From positions 1 through 64,000 of the forward strand of contig NZ_JAPZVN010000030.1 in NCBI RefSeq assembly GCF_027533845.1: a stretch of DNA of 64,000 bases, in the 5' to 3' direction. The translations under genes were made by a program, and so were the position numbers. Each line of letters starts with the position of its first letter. Within the stretch, counting starts at the first letter, position 1. The notes below the pieces were generated by a model, which was given only the letters and a program-made list of their open reading frames with translations, was not told where the DNA came from and did no database searches. Origin of the DNA: Streptomyces sp. RPT161 (GTDB lineage Bacteria; Actinomycetota; Actinomycetes; Streptomycetales; Streptomycetaceae). Of the stretch, positions 20,131 through 28,732 are shown in pieces.

Positions 20131-20498
20131 CCCGCCGTCCCTCATTCCGGGTTGCGGCCCGGTTCCTTGAAGAGTCCCGCCCCGGGATGTAGCCCAGATC
20201 CATGACGACGGTGCCAGGTGGCGTACCGGCCAGGCAATCGCGTTCCGGCTAATCCGGCAGGTCCACAGGGGAATCCATCCGCCAGAACGACGGCACGTGC
20301 TCTGTACGGTGTAGGAGCAGGTGCCGCAACGTCCACCCGCAGGGGGACCCCTGCGTGTTGGCGCGCCCAGCACCGGGGACACACCGGCCCGACCTCCACC
20401 CGCCGCCGGAATACCCTCCGGGGGTATATGGTTCCATGGTGCGGGAGGCGGCGTCCGCCTCCCCGGCGACACCGCACACGCATCCCCCCGGAGGACCC
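20131..20498. other. Intergenic region between DedA and copZ genes
   Basis: This stretch of 368 bp holds the two divergent promoters and the CsoR-type operator at 20411-20427. No small gene with a credible ribosome site and conserved sequence was seen. Confidence 0.5.
20411..20427. promoter_or_regulatory. CsoR-type copper operator
   Basis: ATACCC-TCCGG-GGGTAT is an inverted repeat with the TACCC/GGGTA arms characteristic of CsoR operators, which release the repressor on copper(I) binding. It lies 72 bp before the copper chaperone start. The regulator gene is not in this window. Confidence 0.7.
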
Positions 20499-20732
20499 AT
20501 GGCCGCCATCAACTCCGACACCGCCACCGTTGTCTACGCCGTTTCCGGCATGAGCTGCGGCCACTGCGAGAAGGCGATCACGGAAGAACTCTCCGCACTG
20601 CCCGGCGTCACCGCCGTCGAGGCAGATGCCAAGGCGGGACAGGTCTCGGTGACCGCCACCGCGCCGCTGGACGACGACACCGTACGCGCCGCGGTGGACG
20701 AGGCGGGATACGAACTCACCGGCCGCGCCTGA
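20499..20732 (+). CDS. copZ: Copper chaperone, heavy-metal-associated (HMA) domain
   Basis: This 77-aa cytosolic metallochaperone has a single HMA domain with the metal site GMSCGHC (Cys20 and Cys23). Further features are a beta-alpha-beta core (EKAITEELSALPGVTAVEADAKAGQVSVTATAPLDDDTVRAAVDEAGYEL) and no membrane helix. It binds Cu(I) and hands it to a P-type ATPase or to CsoR. The ATG at 20499 has GGAGGA 4 bases upstream, preferred over an in-frame ATG at 20436 without a ribosome site. A CsoR-type operator lies just upstream. Unusually there is no copper ATPase next to it: the following gene is an SDR on the other strand. The ATPase should be elsewhere in the genome. Confidence 0.93.
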   Translation: MAAINSDTATVVYAVSGMSCGHCEKAITEELSALPGVTAVEADAKAGQVSVTATAPLDDDTVRAAVDEAGYELTGRA

Positions 20733-20810
20733 CCGGGTACGCGCAGGGGCCTGGTCGGGAGCCGGTGTACGGCCCCCACCCGGCCCCTGTCGCGCCGCTG
20801 ACCGGCGGCG

Positions 20811-21578
20811 TCAACGTCCCAGCAGCTCCCCGCCGTTGCACTGGAGGATCTCGCCGGTGATGAATCCGGCGTCCGGTGAGGCGAGGAACACCACCGCGGC
20901 GGCCACATCGCCGGGCCGACCGACCCGGCCGACCAGGGTGCGCCCCGCCCGGCGGGTCAGCTCCGCGTCATTGAGTCGCGCACCGAAGAACTCGGTGCCC
21001 GCGACCGTACCCGGCGCCACGATGTTGCACGTCACGCCCTGCGGGCCGAGCTGGGCGGCCAGCGAGTGGTTCCAGGCGTGCAGCGCGGCCTTCGACGCGC
21101 CGTAGGAGCCGCCGCCGCGCAGCGCGGCAAGCGAGGTCACCGTGATCACCCGGCCGTGTTCCGGGGTGAGCCGGTCGCGCACCGACTCGGTGAGCAGCAC
21201 GGCGGTCAGCACGTTGCGCTCGAAGTCGCCGCGCCAGCGGGCCAGTACCGCGTGCGGCCCGGCACCCGCCGCGGCCTCACGGCTGCCCGCGTTGTTGACC
21301 AGCACGTCGATGCGGTCCGGGAGCCGGCTGAGCGCCGCCTCCACATCGTCCGGGTCGGCCAGGTCGCAGACGATCGGGGTGACCTTGTGGCCGTGTTCGG
21401 CGGAGAGTTCGTCCGCGGCGGAGCGCAGCACCTCACGGCGCCGTCCGACGATCACCACGTCATCACCGGCCGCGGCGAACCGGGCGGCAACCGCACGCCC
21501 GATGCCCGTGCCACCACCGGTGATCACAACGGTCCTCGGCGCCATGTCCGCCGCACCGTCCGTCTCGTTCCGCACCAT
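20811..21578 (-). CDS. Short-chain dehydrogenase/reductase (SDR)
   Basis: The protein (255 aa) is a classical SDR using NAD(P)H. It shows the cofactor motif TGGGTGIG (near the N-terminus), NNAG, catalytic Ser in VTSLAA, and YGASK with catalytic Tyr and Lys. A C-terminal SPDAGFITGEILQCNGGELLGR closes the fold, as in FabG-like ketoacyl or sugar/alcohol dehydrogenases. The basic residues GRRREV after the first beta-strand suggest NADPH preference. The substrate cannot be told. The ATG at 21578 is chosen; a GTG at 21599 adds seven residues, and an ATG at 21544 would remove eleven. It stands alone, convergent with copZ. Confidence 0.88.
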   Translation of the reverse strand: MVRNETDGAADMAPRTVVITGGGTGIGRAVAARFAAAGDDVVIVGRRREVLRSAADELSAEHGHKVTPIVCDLADPDDVEAALSRLPDRIDVLVNNAGSREAAAGAGPHAVLARWRGDFERNVLTAVLLTESVRDRLTPEHGRVITVTSLAALRGGGSYGASKAALHAWNHSLAAQLGPQGVTCNIVAPGTVAGTEFFGARLNDAELTRRAGRTLVGRVGRPGDVAAAVVFLASPDAGFITGEILQCNGGELLGR

Positions 21579-22185
21579 TTCGCTCGCCCGCCCCAACACC
21601 CGCTGCTGACTGGGCGTTTAACGCTACGCGATGGTCAATCACGGTTCGGCGCAGGGGGCGGTGTCGACGAGTCTCGTGCATCTGACGTAGCCCGTGCCTA
21701 TTTGCCCGCGACTACGGCAGCGATCAAGGGAGACCTAGATCACACTCATGGCAACGTAACCATGGAGGGGGGTCGTTGGTCTAACCGGTCGATCACCGGG
21801 CTCCCGGCGGACTCGGTGACGATAGTGGGGTCAGCCGTCTTGGGGGACGGAAGGCCCGCGTGCGCCGGGGCGAAGCCCGGAGAGCTTGAGCGGCCCTCTC
21901 GGACTGTTTCGTCCCGGCATGGCGCACGGAGCGTGGCGCTCATCCGAACGCCCGGTACGGACCCGTGGGGGGATCCGAATCCGGGATCCAGGGCGCCCCG
22001 CGCCGGACCCGTGGGGGGATCCGGCGCGGGGCGCTGCTCTGACCGTGTTTCGTTCTCGCCGCCAGCCGCTCATGTCGCCGCGGCTCGCTCACCTCGCACA
22101 GACGGGATGGCCGATGCGTGCCGTCACAGGCGGCATGCCCCGCGCACAGAGGTGTGGCGGGGCGTCCTCATTGGAAGGGGCGGTA
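21579..22185. other. Long intergenic region with direct repeat and strong hairpin
   Basis: About 600 bp with no credible gene. CGGACCCGTGGGGGGATCCG occurs at 21958-21977 and again at 22004-22023 (46-bp period). The second copy forms the loop side of a perfect 15-bp hairpin at 21993-22034. The region also holds the SDR promoter and the trailer of the citrate synthase gene. Confidence 0.6.
21993..22034 (-). terminator. Strong 15-bp hairpin downstream of gltA
   Basis: GCGCCCCGCGCCGGA (21993-22007) pairs perfectly with TCCGGCGCGGGGCGC (22020-22034) around a 12-base loop. It lies about 185 bp past the citrate synthase stop codon and may be a backup terminator or an mRNA 3' stabiliser. Confidence 0.55.
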
Positions 22186-22210
22186 CGCGGAGGGGGTAGC
22201 TCCCCCCGCG
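22186..22210 (-). terminator. Terminator immediately after gltA
   Basis: CGCGG-A-GGGG(G) at 22186-22196 pairs with (C)CCCC-CGCG at 22202-22210 around a short TAGCT loop, 10 bp after the citrate synthase stop codon. One base is bulged. Confidence 0.55.
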
Positions 22211-22219
22211 GGAAGCGGA

Positions 22220-23509
22220 CTAGCGGGCCTCGACCGGGACGTAGTCGCGGATCTCGACGCCGGTGTAGATCTGGCGGGGGCGGCCGATGCGGGAGCCCGG
22301 CTCCTTGATCATCTCGTGCCACTGGGCGACCCAGCCGGGAAGGCGGCCGAGCGCGAAGAGGACGGTGAACATCTCGGTCGGGAAGCCCATCGCCCGGTAG
22401 ATCAGACCGGTGTAGAAGTCCACGTTCGGGTACAGCTTGCGGCTGACGAAGTAGTCGTCGCTCAGCGCGTGTTCCTCAAGCTTGAGGGCGATGTCCAGCA
22501 GCTCGTCGGACTTGCCGAGGGCGGACAGGACGTCGTGCGCCGCCGCCTTGATGATCCTGGCCCGCGGGTCGAAGTTCTTGTAGACCCGGTGGCCGAAGCC
22601 CATCAGCTTGACGCCGTCTTCCTTGTTCTTCACCTTGCGGATGAAGCCGTCGACGTCGCCGCCGGTCGCCTGGATGCTCTCCAGCATCTCCAGCACCGCC
22701 TGGTTGGCACCGCCGTGCAGCGGACCCCACAGAGCGTTGATGCCCGCGGAGATCGAGGCGAACATGTTCGCCTGCGAGGAGCCGACCAGCCGGACCGTGG
22801 AGGTCGAGCAGTTCTGCTCGTGGTCCGCGTGCAGGATCAGCAGCTTGTCCAGCGCGTTGACGACGACCGGGTCCAGGTCGTACTCCTGCGCCGGAACGGC
22901 GAAGGTCATCCGCAGGAAGTTCTCTACGTAGCCAAGGTCGTTACGCGGGTAGACGAAAGGCTGGCCGACCGACTTCTTGTAGGCGTAGGCCGCGATCGTC
23001 GGCAGCTTGGCGAGCAGCCGGATCGTGGACAGATTGCGCTGCTTCTCATCGAACGGGTTGTGGCTGTCCTGGTAGAACGTCGACAGCGCGCTCACCACGG
23101 AGGAGAGCATCGCCATCGGGTGCGCGTCCCGCGGGAAGCCGTCGTAGAACCGTTTGACGTCCTCGTGCAGCAGGGTGTGCTGGGTGATCTCGCTCTTGAA
23201 GGAGCTGAGCTCGTCAACGGTCGGCAGCTCACCGTTGATCAGCAGGTACGCGGTCTCCAGGAACGTGCCACGCTCGGCAATCTGCTCGATGGGGTAGCCG
23301 CGGTAGCGCAGGATCCCCTGCTCACCGTCGAGGAACGTAATCGCGGACTTGTAAGCCGCGGTGTTCCCGTAACCGCTGTCCAGGGTGACCAGCCCGGTCT
23401 GGGCCCGCAGCTTGCCGATGTCGAAGCCCTTGTCGCCAACGGTGCTCTCGACCACCGGGTAGCTGTACTCGCCGTCCCCGTACCGCAGTACTACAGAGTT
23501 GTCGCTCAC
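22220..23509 (-). CDS. gltA: Citrate synthase
   Basis: This 429-aa enzyme condenses oxaloacetate and acetyl-CoA to citrate, the entry step of the TCA cycle. It has the long type II (hexameric, Gram-negative-like) form with an N-terminal beta domain (SVVLRYGDGEYSYPVVESTVGDKGFDI). The active site shows GGANQAVLEML and LHADHEQNCSTSTVR with the first His, GFGHRVYKNFDPRA with the second His and Arg, and the catalytic Asp in SRKLYPNVDFYTGL. Start is GTG at 23509 (VSDNSVVLRYG) with GAGGGA just upstream. It is a single-gene unit ended by hairpins at 22186-22210 and 21993-22034. Housekeeping gene; in S. coelicolor the counterpart is called citA. Confidence 0.97.
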   Translation of the reverse strand: MSDNSVVLRYGDGEYSYPVVESTVGDKGFDIGKLRAQTGLVTLDSGYGNTAAYKSAITFLDGEQGILRYRGYPIEQIAERGTFLETAYLLINGELPTVDELSSFKSEITQHTLLHEDVKRFYDGFPRDAHPMAMLSSVVSALSTFYQDSHNPFDEKQRNLSTIRLLAKLPTIAAYAYKKSVGQPFVYPRNDLGYVENFLRMTFAVPAQEYDLDPVVVNALDKLLILHADHEQNCSTSTVRLVGSSQANMFASISAGINALWGPLHGGANQAVLEMLESIQATGGDVDGFIRKVKNKEDGVKLMGFGHRVYKNFDPRARIIKAAAHDVLSALGKSDELLDIALKLEEHALSDDYFVSRKLYPNVDFYTGLIYRAMGFPTEMFTVLFALGRLPGWVAQWHEMIKEPGSRIGRPRQIYTGVEIRDYVPVEAR

Positions 23510-23702
23510 GTCATCCCTCACCGACGTTGTGCCTCTTCTTCGAGGTGCCCTGACTGCTACTACCTTCCCCCATTTGCCATACATACGTGCACCCGGGGTC
23601 AGTCAGACGCCAAAAGGTGGCACGCAGTGCCTATCTTCCTCCTCTTGGAACCCCTTCAACACCCAGGATCACCCCGCGGCGCCAGGGTGTCCTGCTGCCC
23701 GT

Positions 23703-25949
23703 TCAGGCCCCGTGGAGAGCGCCCATCAACCGGTGATCAAGAGCCGTGCAACGACGGCCTGCGGAAACGGCGCGCACCGCCTGTGCTATCGCCCTGCGCG
23801 ATCCGACCAGCACCACGAGGCGTTTTGCCCTGGTAACAGCCGTGTAGAGCAGATTGCGCTGCAGCATCATCCACGCACCAGTGGTGACAGGGATCACCAC
23901 GGCCGGGTACTCGCTGCCCTGGGAGCGGTGGATGGTCACGGCATAGGCGTGCGCCAACTCGTCCAACTCATCGAAGTCGTAGTCGATCTCCTCGTCCTCA
24001 TCGGTGCGCACCGTCAGCCGCTGCTCCTCGGCGTTGAGCGCGGTCACCACGCCGACCGTGCCGTTGAAGACGCCGTTCGCCCCTTTCTCGTAGTTGTTTC
24101 TGATCTGGGTGACCTTGTCGCCCACGCGGAAGACCCGGCCGCCGAACCGGCGCTCCGGCAGATCGGGGCGGGCGGGGGTGATCGCCTGCTGCAGCAGGCC
24201 GTTGAGCACCCCTGCGCCCGCCGGTCCGCGGTGCATGGGCGCGAGCACCTGGACGTCCCGGCGCGGGTCGAGACCGAACTTCGCCGGAATGCGGCGGGCC
24301 GCCACGTCCACGGTGAGCCGCCCGGCCTCCTCGGTGTCGTCCTCGGCGAAGAGGAAGAAGTCCGTGAGCCCCTGGGTGATCGGCGGCGCACCGGAATTGA
24401 TCCGGTGCGCGTTGGAGACCACGCCGGACTGCTGGGCCTGCCGGAAGATCCGGGTCAGCCGGACCGCGGGGATCGGGCTGCCGTGCGCCAGCAGGTCCCG
24501 CAGCACCTCGCCCGCGCCGACGCTCGGCAACTGGTCCACATCGCCCACGAACAGCAGATGGGCGCCCGGCGGCACCGCCTTGACCAGCTTGTTCGCCAGG
24601 ATCAGATCCAGCATGGAGGCCTCGTCGACCACCACCAGGTCGGCGTCCAGCGGCCGGTCCCGGTCATAGGCCGCGTCGCCGCCGGGTTTCAGCTCCAGCA
24701 GGCGGTGCACCGTGGACGCCTCGGCGCCGGTCAGCTCGGCAAGCCGCTTGGCGGCACGGCCGGTGGGCGCGGCGAGCACCACCTTGGCCTGCTTGGCGCG
24801 GGCCAGGGTCACCACCGACTTCACCGTGAACGACTTGCCGCAGCCGGGGCCGCCGGTCAGCACCGCCACCTTCTCGGTGAGCGCCAGCCGTACCGCCTGC
24901 TCCTGCTCGGGGGCCAGATCGGCGCCCGTGCGGTCCTTGAGCCAGGCCAGGGCCTTGTCCCAGGCCACGTCGCGGAAGGCGGGCATCCGGTCCTCCGGGC
25001 CGCGCAGCAGCCGGAGCAGCTGACCGGCGAGGGAGATCTCGGCACGGTGGAACGGCACCAGATAGACCGCGGAGACCGGGTCCCCGCCCTCCGGGTCGGG
25101 CACCCGCTCGCGCACCACGCCCTCCTCCGCCACCAGCTCCCCCAGGCAGTCGATGACCAGCCCGGTGTCCACCTGGAGCAGCTTCACCGCGTCGGCGATC
25201 AGCCGTTCCTCGGGCAGGAAGCAGTTGCCGTTGTCGGTGGCCTGCGACAGTGCGTACTGCAACCCGGCCTTGGCCCGGTCCGGGCTGTCGTGCGGGATAC
25301 CCACGGCCTGCGCGATCTTGTCGGCGGTCAGGAAGCCGATGCCCCACACGTCGGCGGCCAGCCGGTAGGGCTGGTTCTTGACCACGGAGATCGAGGCGTC
25401 GCCGTACTGCTTGTAGATGCGCACCGCGATCGAGGTGGAGACGCCGACGCCCTGGAGGAAGACCATCACCTCCTTGATCGCCTTCTGCTCCTCCCAAGCC
25501 GCGGCGATCATCCTGGTGCGCTTCGGCCCCAGCCCCGGAACCTCGATCAGGCGCTTCGGCTCCTGCTCGATCACATCCAGGGTGTCGGTACCGAAGTGCT
25601 CGACGATGCGGTCGGCGATCCGCGGGCCGACGCCCTTGATCAGGCCCGAGCCGAGGTAGCGGCGGATGCCCTGGACCGTGGCGGGCAGCACGGTGGTGTA
25701 GTTCTCCACCGTGAACTGCTTGCCGTACTGCGGGTGGGAGTCCCAGCGGCCCTCCATCCGCAGTGCCTCGCCCGGCTGCGCGCCCAGCAGCGCGCCGACG
25801 ACGGTCAGCAGGTCCCCCGCGCCACGGCCGGTGTCGACCCGGGCGACGGTGTAGCCGTTGTCCTCGTTCGCGTACGTGATCCGCTCCAGCACGCCCTCGA
25901 GAACGCTCAGCCGGAACCCTCCTGCGGCGGCATTCTGTCCAGCCCCCAT
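23703..25949 (-). CDS. recD2: RecD2-like ATP-dependent DNA helicase (SF1B)
   Basis: The protein (748 aa) is a 5'-3' DNA helicase of the RecD2/TraA-like group, acting in DNA repair apart from RecBC. The N-terminal OB-like part (LEGVLERITYANEDNGYTVARVDT) is followed by helix-hairpin-helix repeats (IKGVGPRIADRIVEHFG, IEVPGLGPKRTRMIAAAWEEQ, VWGIGFLTADKIAQAVGI). The motor has Walker A GGPGCGKSFT (near residue 365), APTGRAAKRL motif Ia, Walker B VVVDEASMLD, GDVDQLPSVGAG motif III and RIFRQ. The C-terminus carries the UvrD-like AYAVTIHRSQGSEYPAVVIPV and LYTAVTRAK. Full length with all motifs present. It is transcribed alone, 190 bp upstream of gltA on the same strand. Confidence 0.93.
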   Translation of the reverse strand: MGAGQNAAAGGFRLSVLEGVLERITYANEDNGYTVARVDTGRGAGDLLTVVGALLGAQPGEALRMEGRWDSHPQYGKQFTVENYTTVLPATVQGIRRYLGSGLIKGVGPRIADRIVEHFGTDTLDVIEQEPKRLIEVPGLGPKRTRMIAAAWEEQKAIKEVMVFLQGVGVSTSIAVRIYKQYGDASISVVKNQPYRLAADVWGIGFLTADKIAQAVGIPHDSPDRAKAGLQYALSQATDNGNCFLPEERLIADAVKLLQVDTGLVIDCLGELVAEEGVVRERVPDPEGGDPVSAVYLVPFHRAEISLAGQLLRLLRGPEDRMPAFRDVAWDKALAWLKDRTGADLAPEQEQAVRLALTEKVAVLTGGPGCGKSFTVKSVVTLARAKQAKVVLAAPTGRAAKRLAELTGAEASTVHRLLELKPGGDAAYDRDRPLDADLVVVDEASMLDLILANKLVKAVPPGAHLLFVGDVDQLPSVGAGEVLRDLLAHGSPIPAVRLTRIFRQAQQSGVVSNAHRINSGAPPITQGLTDFFLFAEDDTEEAGRLTVDVAARRIPAKFGLDPRRDVQVLAPMHRGPAGAGVLNGLLQQAITPARPDLPERRFGGRVFRVGDKVTQIRNNYEKGANGVFNGTVGVVTALNAEEQRLTVRTDEDEEIDYDFDELDELAHAYAVTIHRSQGSEYPAVVIPVTTGAWMMLQRNLLYTAVTRAKRLVVLVGSRRAIAQAVRAVSAGRRCTALDHRLMGALHGA

Positions 25950-26044
25950 CGCCCCGCCCTCCCTCCGCGGCTACGAACTGATACGACGTTACCGTCGGCC
26001 GCTGACACCCCGGCCGACCTGTGGACAACGTGAGGAGCACGAGA

Positions 26045-26959
26045 ATGCACGGCTTCGATCTGCTGGTCGTCGGGTCGGCCAACGCCGATCTGGTGGTCGC
26101 CGTGGAGCGGCGGCCGACGGCCGGGGAGACTGTACTCGGCTCCGACCTGGCCACCCACCCGGGCGGTAAGGGCGCCAACCAGGCCGTCGCCGCGGCCCGG
26201 CTGGGCGCCGCCACCGGCCTGCTCGCGCGGGTCGGTGACGACGCGCACGGCCGTCTGCTGCTGGACACCCAACGCGCCTGCGGGGTGGACACCCGCGGTG
26301 TGCTGGTCGGCGGGGCGCCCACCGGTGTCGCGCTGATCATCGTGGACCCATCCGGCGACAACAGCATCGTGGTCTCCCCCGGCGCCAACGCCCGGCTCAC
26401 GCCCGATGACGTGCGCGCGGCCGGAGACATGCTGGCCGCCGCGCGGGTGGTGTCGCTCCAGCTGGAAATCCCGCTGGAGACCGTGGCCGAGGCGGTCCTG
26501 ACGGCCAAGCGGGCCGGCACCAAGGTGGTGCTCAACCCGTCTCCGCCCGCCCCGCTGCCCGCCGATGTGCTGGCCGCCTGCGACCTGCTGGTCGTCAACG
26601 AGCACGAGGCCAGGTTCCTGCTGCGTGACGACCCGGCGGCGGCCGAGGGCACCCCGGAGGCCTGGGCCAAGGCGCTGCTGGGCCGTGGACCGCGCTCGGT
26701 GGTGGTGACACTGGGCGCGGCGGGCGCCCTGGCCGCGCCCGGTGACGGCAGCGCCGTGCGCATCCCGAGCCAGCGGGTGCGGGCGGTGGACACCACGGGC
26801 GCGGGTGACGCCTTCACCAGCGCGCTGGCATGGCGGTTGGGAGCCGGGGACGAGTTGACGGAGGCGGTGCGGTTCGCGGTGCGTGTCGGCGCCGCGGCCG
26901 TCACGCGGCCCGGTGCGCAGGAGTCCTACCCCACGGCGGCGGAGGTGGCGGCCCTGTGA
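26045..26959 (+). CDS. rbsK: Ribokinase (PfkB family sugar kinase)
   Basis: This 304-aa cytosolic kinase most likely phosphorylates D-ribose at O5. The N-terminal substrate motif is VVGSANADLVVAVERRPTAGET with THPGGKGANQAVAAARLG. The body contains DDAHGRLLLDTQRACGVDT and PTGVALIIVDPSGDNSIVVSPGANA. The PfkB signature with the catalytic Asp is VRAVDTTGAGDAFTSAL (Asp near residue 254). A ribose-type monovalent cation site is plausible from VRVGAAAVTRPGAQESYPT. The ATG at 26045 is favoured with GAGGAG about 9 bases upstream, over a GTG at 26021. It is divergent from the helicase gene and has no transport genes beside it. Confidence 0.92.
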   Translation: MHGFDLLVVGSANADLVVAVERRPTAGETVLGSDLATHPGGKGANQAVAAARLGAATGLLARVGDDAHGRLLLDTQRACGVDTRGVLVGGAPTGVALIIVDPSGDNSIVVSPGANARLTPDDVRAAGDMLAAARVVSLQLEIPLETVAEAVLTAKRAGTKVVLNPSPPAPLPADVLAACDLLVVNEHEARFLLRDDPAAAEGTPEAWAKALLGRGPRSVVVTLGAAGALAAPGDGSAVRIPSQRVRAVDTTGAGDAFTSALAWRLGAGDELTEAVRFAVRVGAAAVTRPGAQESYPTAAEVAAL

Positions 26960-27157
26960 GCTGGAACCCCGGCCGACGGTAGGGGCGGGTAACTCCACGG
27001 GATGACGGGGGCGGCGGGTTTCCTCGTCCTTTTGACCGACTGGGCTCTGGCCATTCTCCCGAGGTTCTGACCTGCGGATTCTTCGTAGCGTGAGCGGTGT
27101 CGGCGCACGTCGCCCGAAATACAGAACCGTGCAGTTGATCCGCATACGGAGATACCC

Positions 27158-27976
27158 ATGTCCCTTCGCACCTCTCGCACCTCCCTGCGGGCCGTCGTCG
27201 CCACCGCGGCGGTGGCCGGCGCGGTCCTCGTACCGGCCGCCGGTGCCTTCGCCGCGGACTCCGCGTCACAGAAGCCCAACGACGCCTCCGCCCAGGAGGC
27301 GGGCGGCAAGCAGGACACCAGCCCCGAACTGCGCAAGTACACCCTCATCGACGGCAGCACGGTGACCGTCACCGGCGCCAAGGGCGCCTACGTCGCGAAG
27401 ATCACCTTTGCGGGCGGCAAGGGCACCGCCACGCTGACCACCGCCAAGCCGACCGGCACCTACAACGGCATGAAGGTCACCTTGAACGCGGACGGCACGG
27501 TCACCTCCGTCGAGGAGGAGGACCAGGGCAAGGACGCCTCCTGGGTGCGCTACTACACCCTGAAGGACGGCAGCAAGGCCAAGGTGACCAAGGACGGCAA
27601 GGGCGGCTACACCGCTGTGATCACCGCCAACGGCCAGACCGTCGGCACCCTCACCACCGCCCGCCCGAACGGCAACCACAACGGTCTGCACGTCACCTTG
27701 CACAAGGACGGCACCGTGACCTCCTGGCTGGAGGGCGGCGACGCCAAGAAGAACGACGCGGCCGAGAAGAACACCGGCCACGGCGCCAGCAACGGCAAGT
27801 CGGCGCAGCAGGGCGGCGCCAAGCAGTTGCCGAAGGGCGGCGTGGCCGCGGGTGAGGAGATGAAGGCGGACACGGCCGCCAGCCCGGCCATGGTCGCCGG
27901 TTCGGTGGCCGCTGCCGCCGCGCTCGGCGGTGCCGGATACGTCGTCGTCCGTCGTCGGCAGAGCAACGAGGGCTGA
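27158..27976 (+). CDS. Secreted, membrane-anchored two-repeat protein, probable sortase partner
   Basis: This 272-aa exported protein has a Sec signal peptide (residues 1-33, [26 protein letters not shown], cut before ADSAS). Two tandem repeats of about 60 residues follow: KYTLIDGSTVTVTGAKGAYVAK and YYTLKDGSKAKVTKDGKGGYTAV, each ending in (K/R)P(T/N)GxxNG(M/L)xVTLxxDGTVTS. A low-complexity Lys/Asn/Gly linker precedes LPKGGVAAGEE, a C-terminal hydrophobic helix (MVAGSVAAAAALGGAGYVVV) and RRRQSNEG. The tail layout is that of cell-wall anchored proteins, although LPKGG is not a canonical LPxTG. GGAGAT precedes the ATG. A class F sortase gene follows 104 bp later, which supports a substrate-enzyme pair. 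The function of the repeats is unknown. Confidence 0.82.
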   Translation: MSLRTSRTSLRAVVATAAVAGAVLVPAAGAFAADSASQKPNDASAQEAGGKQDTSPELRKYTLIDGSTVTVTGAKGAYVAKITFAGGKGTATLTTAKPTGTYNGMKVTLNADGTVTSVEEEDQGKDASWVRYYTLKDGSKAKVTKDGKGGYTAVITANGQTVGTLTTARPNGNHNGLHVTLHKDGTVTSWLEGGDAKKNDAAEKNTGHGASNGKSAQQGGAKQLPKGGVAAGEEMKADTAASPAMVAGSVAAAAALGGAGYVVVRRRQSNEG

Positions 27977-28079
27977 GCCCGGCGCCGGACCGGGGACCGC
28001 GGGACCGGGCCGCCGCCGACCACTGGCGGCGCCCCGGCCGCACACCGGTCAACTCGCCCTTTCCCGAGTGGAGTTCACC

Positions 28080-28685
28080 ATGTCCCGTACCGCACCCGGG
28101 CGCTGCGGCTCGCTGCCCGTACCGGCCGTGCTGGCGCTGCTCACCGCCCTGTTGTTCGCGGCGTTGGCCGCCTGTTCATCCGGGTCCGGCGCGGTGTCGT
28201 CGGTGCCTTCGTCCAGCGCGGCGGGCAGCGCGCCCGCCAACGCCCCGACGCGGGTGGCCGTCCCCTCGATCGGGGTGGACAGCACGCTGATGCGGCTGGG
28301 CCTGAACAAGGACCGGACGGTGGAGGTCCCACCGCCCGACAAGGGCATGACGGCCGGTTGGTACACCGGCAGCGCGGTTCCCGGCGAGCAGGGCGCCGCG
28401 GTGATCATCGGCCACAACGACACCCGGTACGGGAAGGCGGTGTTCCACGACCTGAAGAAGGTCAAAAAGGGCGCGGACATCGCGGTCCGTACCGCCGACG
28501 GCGAGACCCGGCACTTCACGGTGACCGCCACCGAACGCGTGGCCAAGAACGCGTTCCCCACCGACAAGGTCTACGGCCCCAACCCGAAGCCGGTGCTCCG
28601 ACTGGTCACCTGTGACGGTGCGCTGGACGCCAGCGGCCACCCGGAGGACAACCTCATCGTCTACGCGGCGCTGCGCACCGGCTGA
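28080..28685 (+). CDS. Class F sortase
   Basis: The protein (201 aa) is a predicted transpeptidase outside the membrane. The N-terminus has a hydrophobic segment ending LAACSSGSG, which fits a lipobox, so it may be lipid-anchored rather than helix-anchored. The sortase fold starts at PTRVAVPSIGVDSTLMRLGL. Catalytic His112 is in VIIGHNDT and catalytic Cys178 in LRLVTCDG. The region where an active-site Arg is normally found after Cys reads GALDASGHPEDNLIVYAALRTG, and the only Arg there is residue 199, three from the end; whether that Arg can serve is open. GGAG precedes the ATG at 28080. Gene order after the secreted repeat protein, and the shared terminator at 28701-28732, suggest that the two work together. 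Confidence 0.88.
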   Translation: MSRTAPGRCGSLPVPAVLALLTALLFAALAACSSGSGAVSSVPSSSAAGSAPANAPTRVAVPSIGVDSTLMRLGLNKDRTVEVPPPDKGMTAGWYTGSAVPGEQGAAVIIGHNDTRYGKAVFHDLKKVKKGADIAVRTADGETRHFTVTATERVAKNAFPTDKVYGPNPKPVLRLVTCDGALDASGHPEDNLIVYAALRTG

Positions 28686-28700
28686 CCCACAGCTGATGAC

Positions 28701-28732
28701 CGAAGGGGTCCGGCCGAGGCCGGACCCCTTCG
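28701..28732 (+). terminator. Terminator after the sortase gene
   Basis: CGAAGGGGTCCGGCC (28701-28715) and its perfect complement (28718-28732) form a very stable stem, followed by TGTTCCCCCC. It sits 15 bp after the sortase stop codon. Confidence 0.9.

Noticed and set aside
22118-26033. Very long plus-strand frames opposite citrate synthase and the RecD2-like helicase
   Set aside because: No homology-like motifs; the minus-strand genes have full catalytic motifs and sensible starts.
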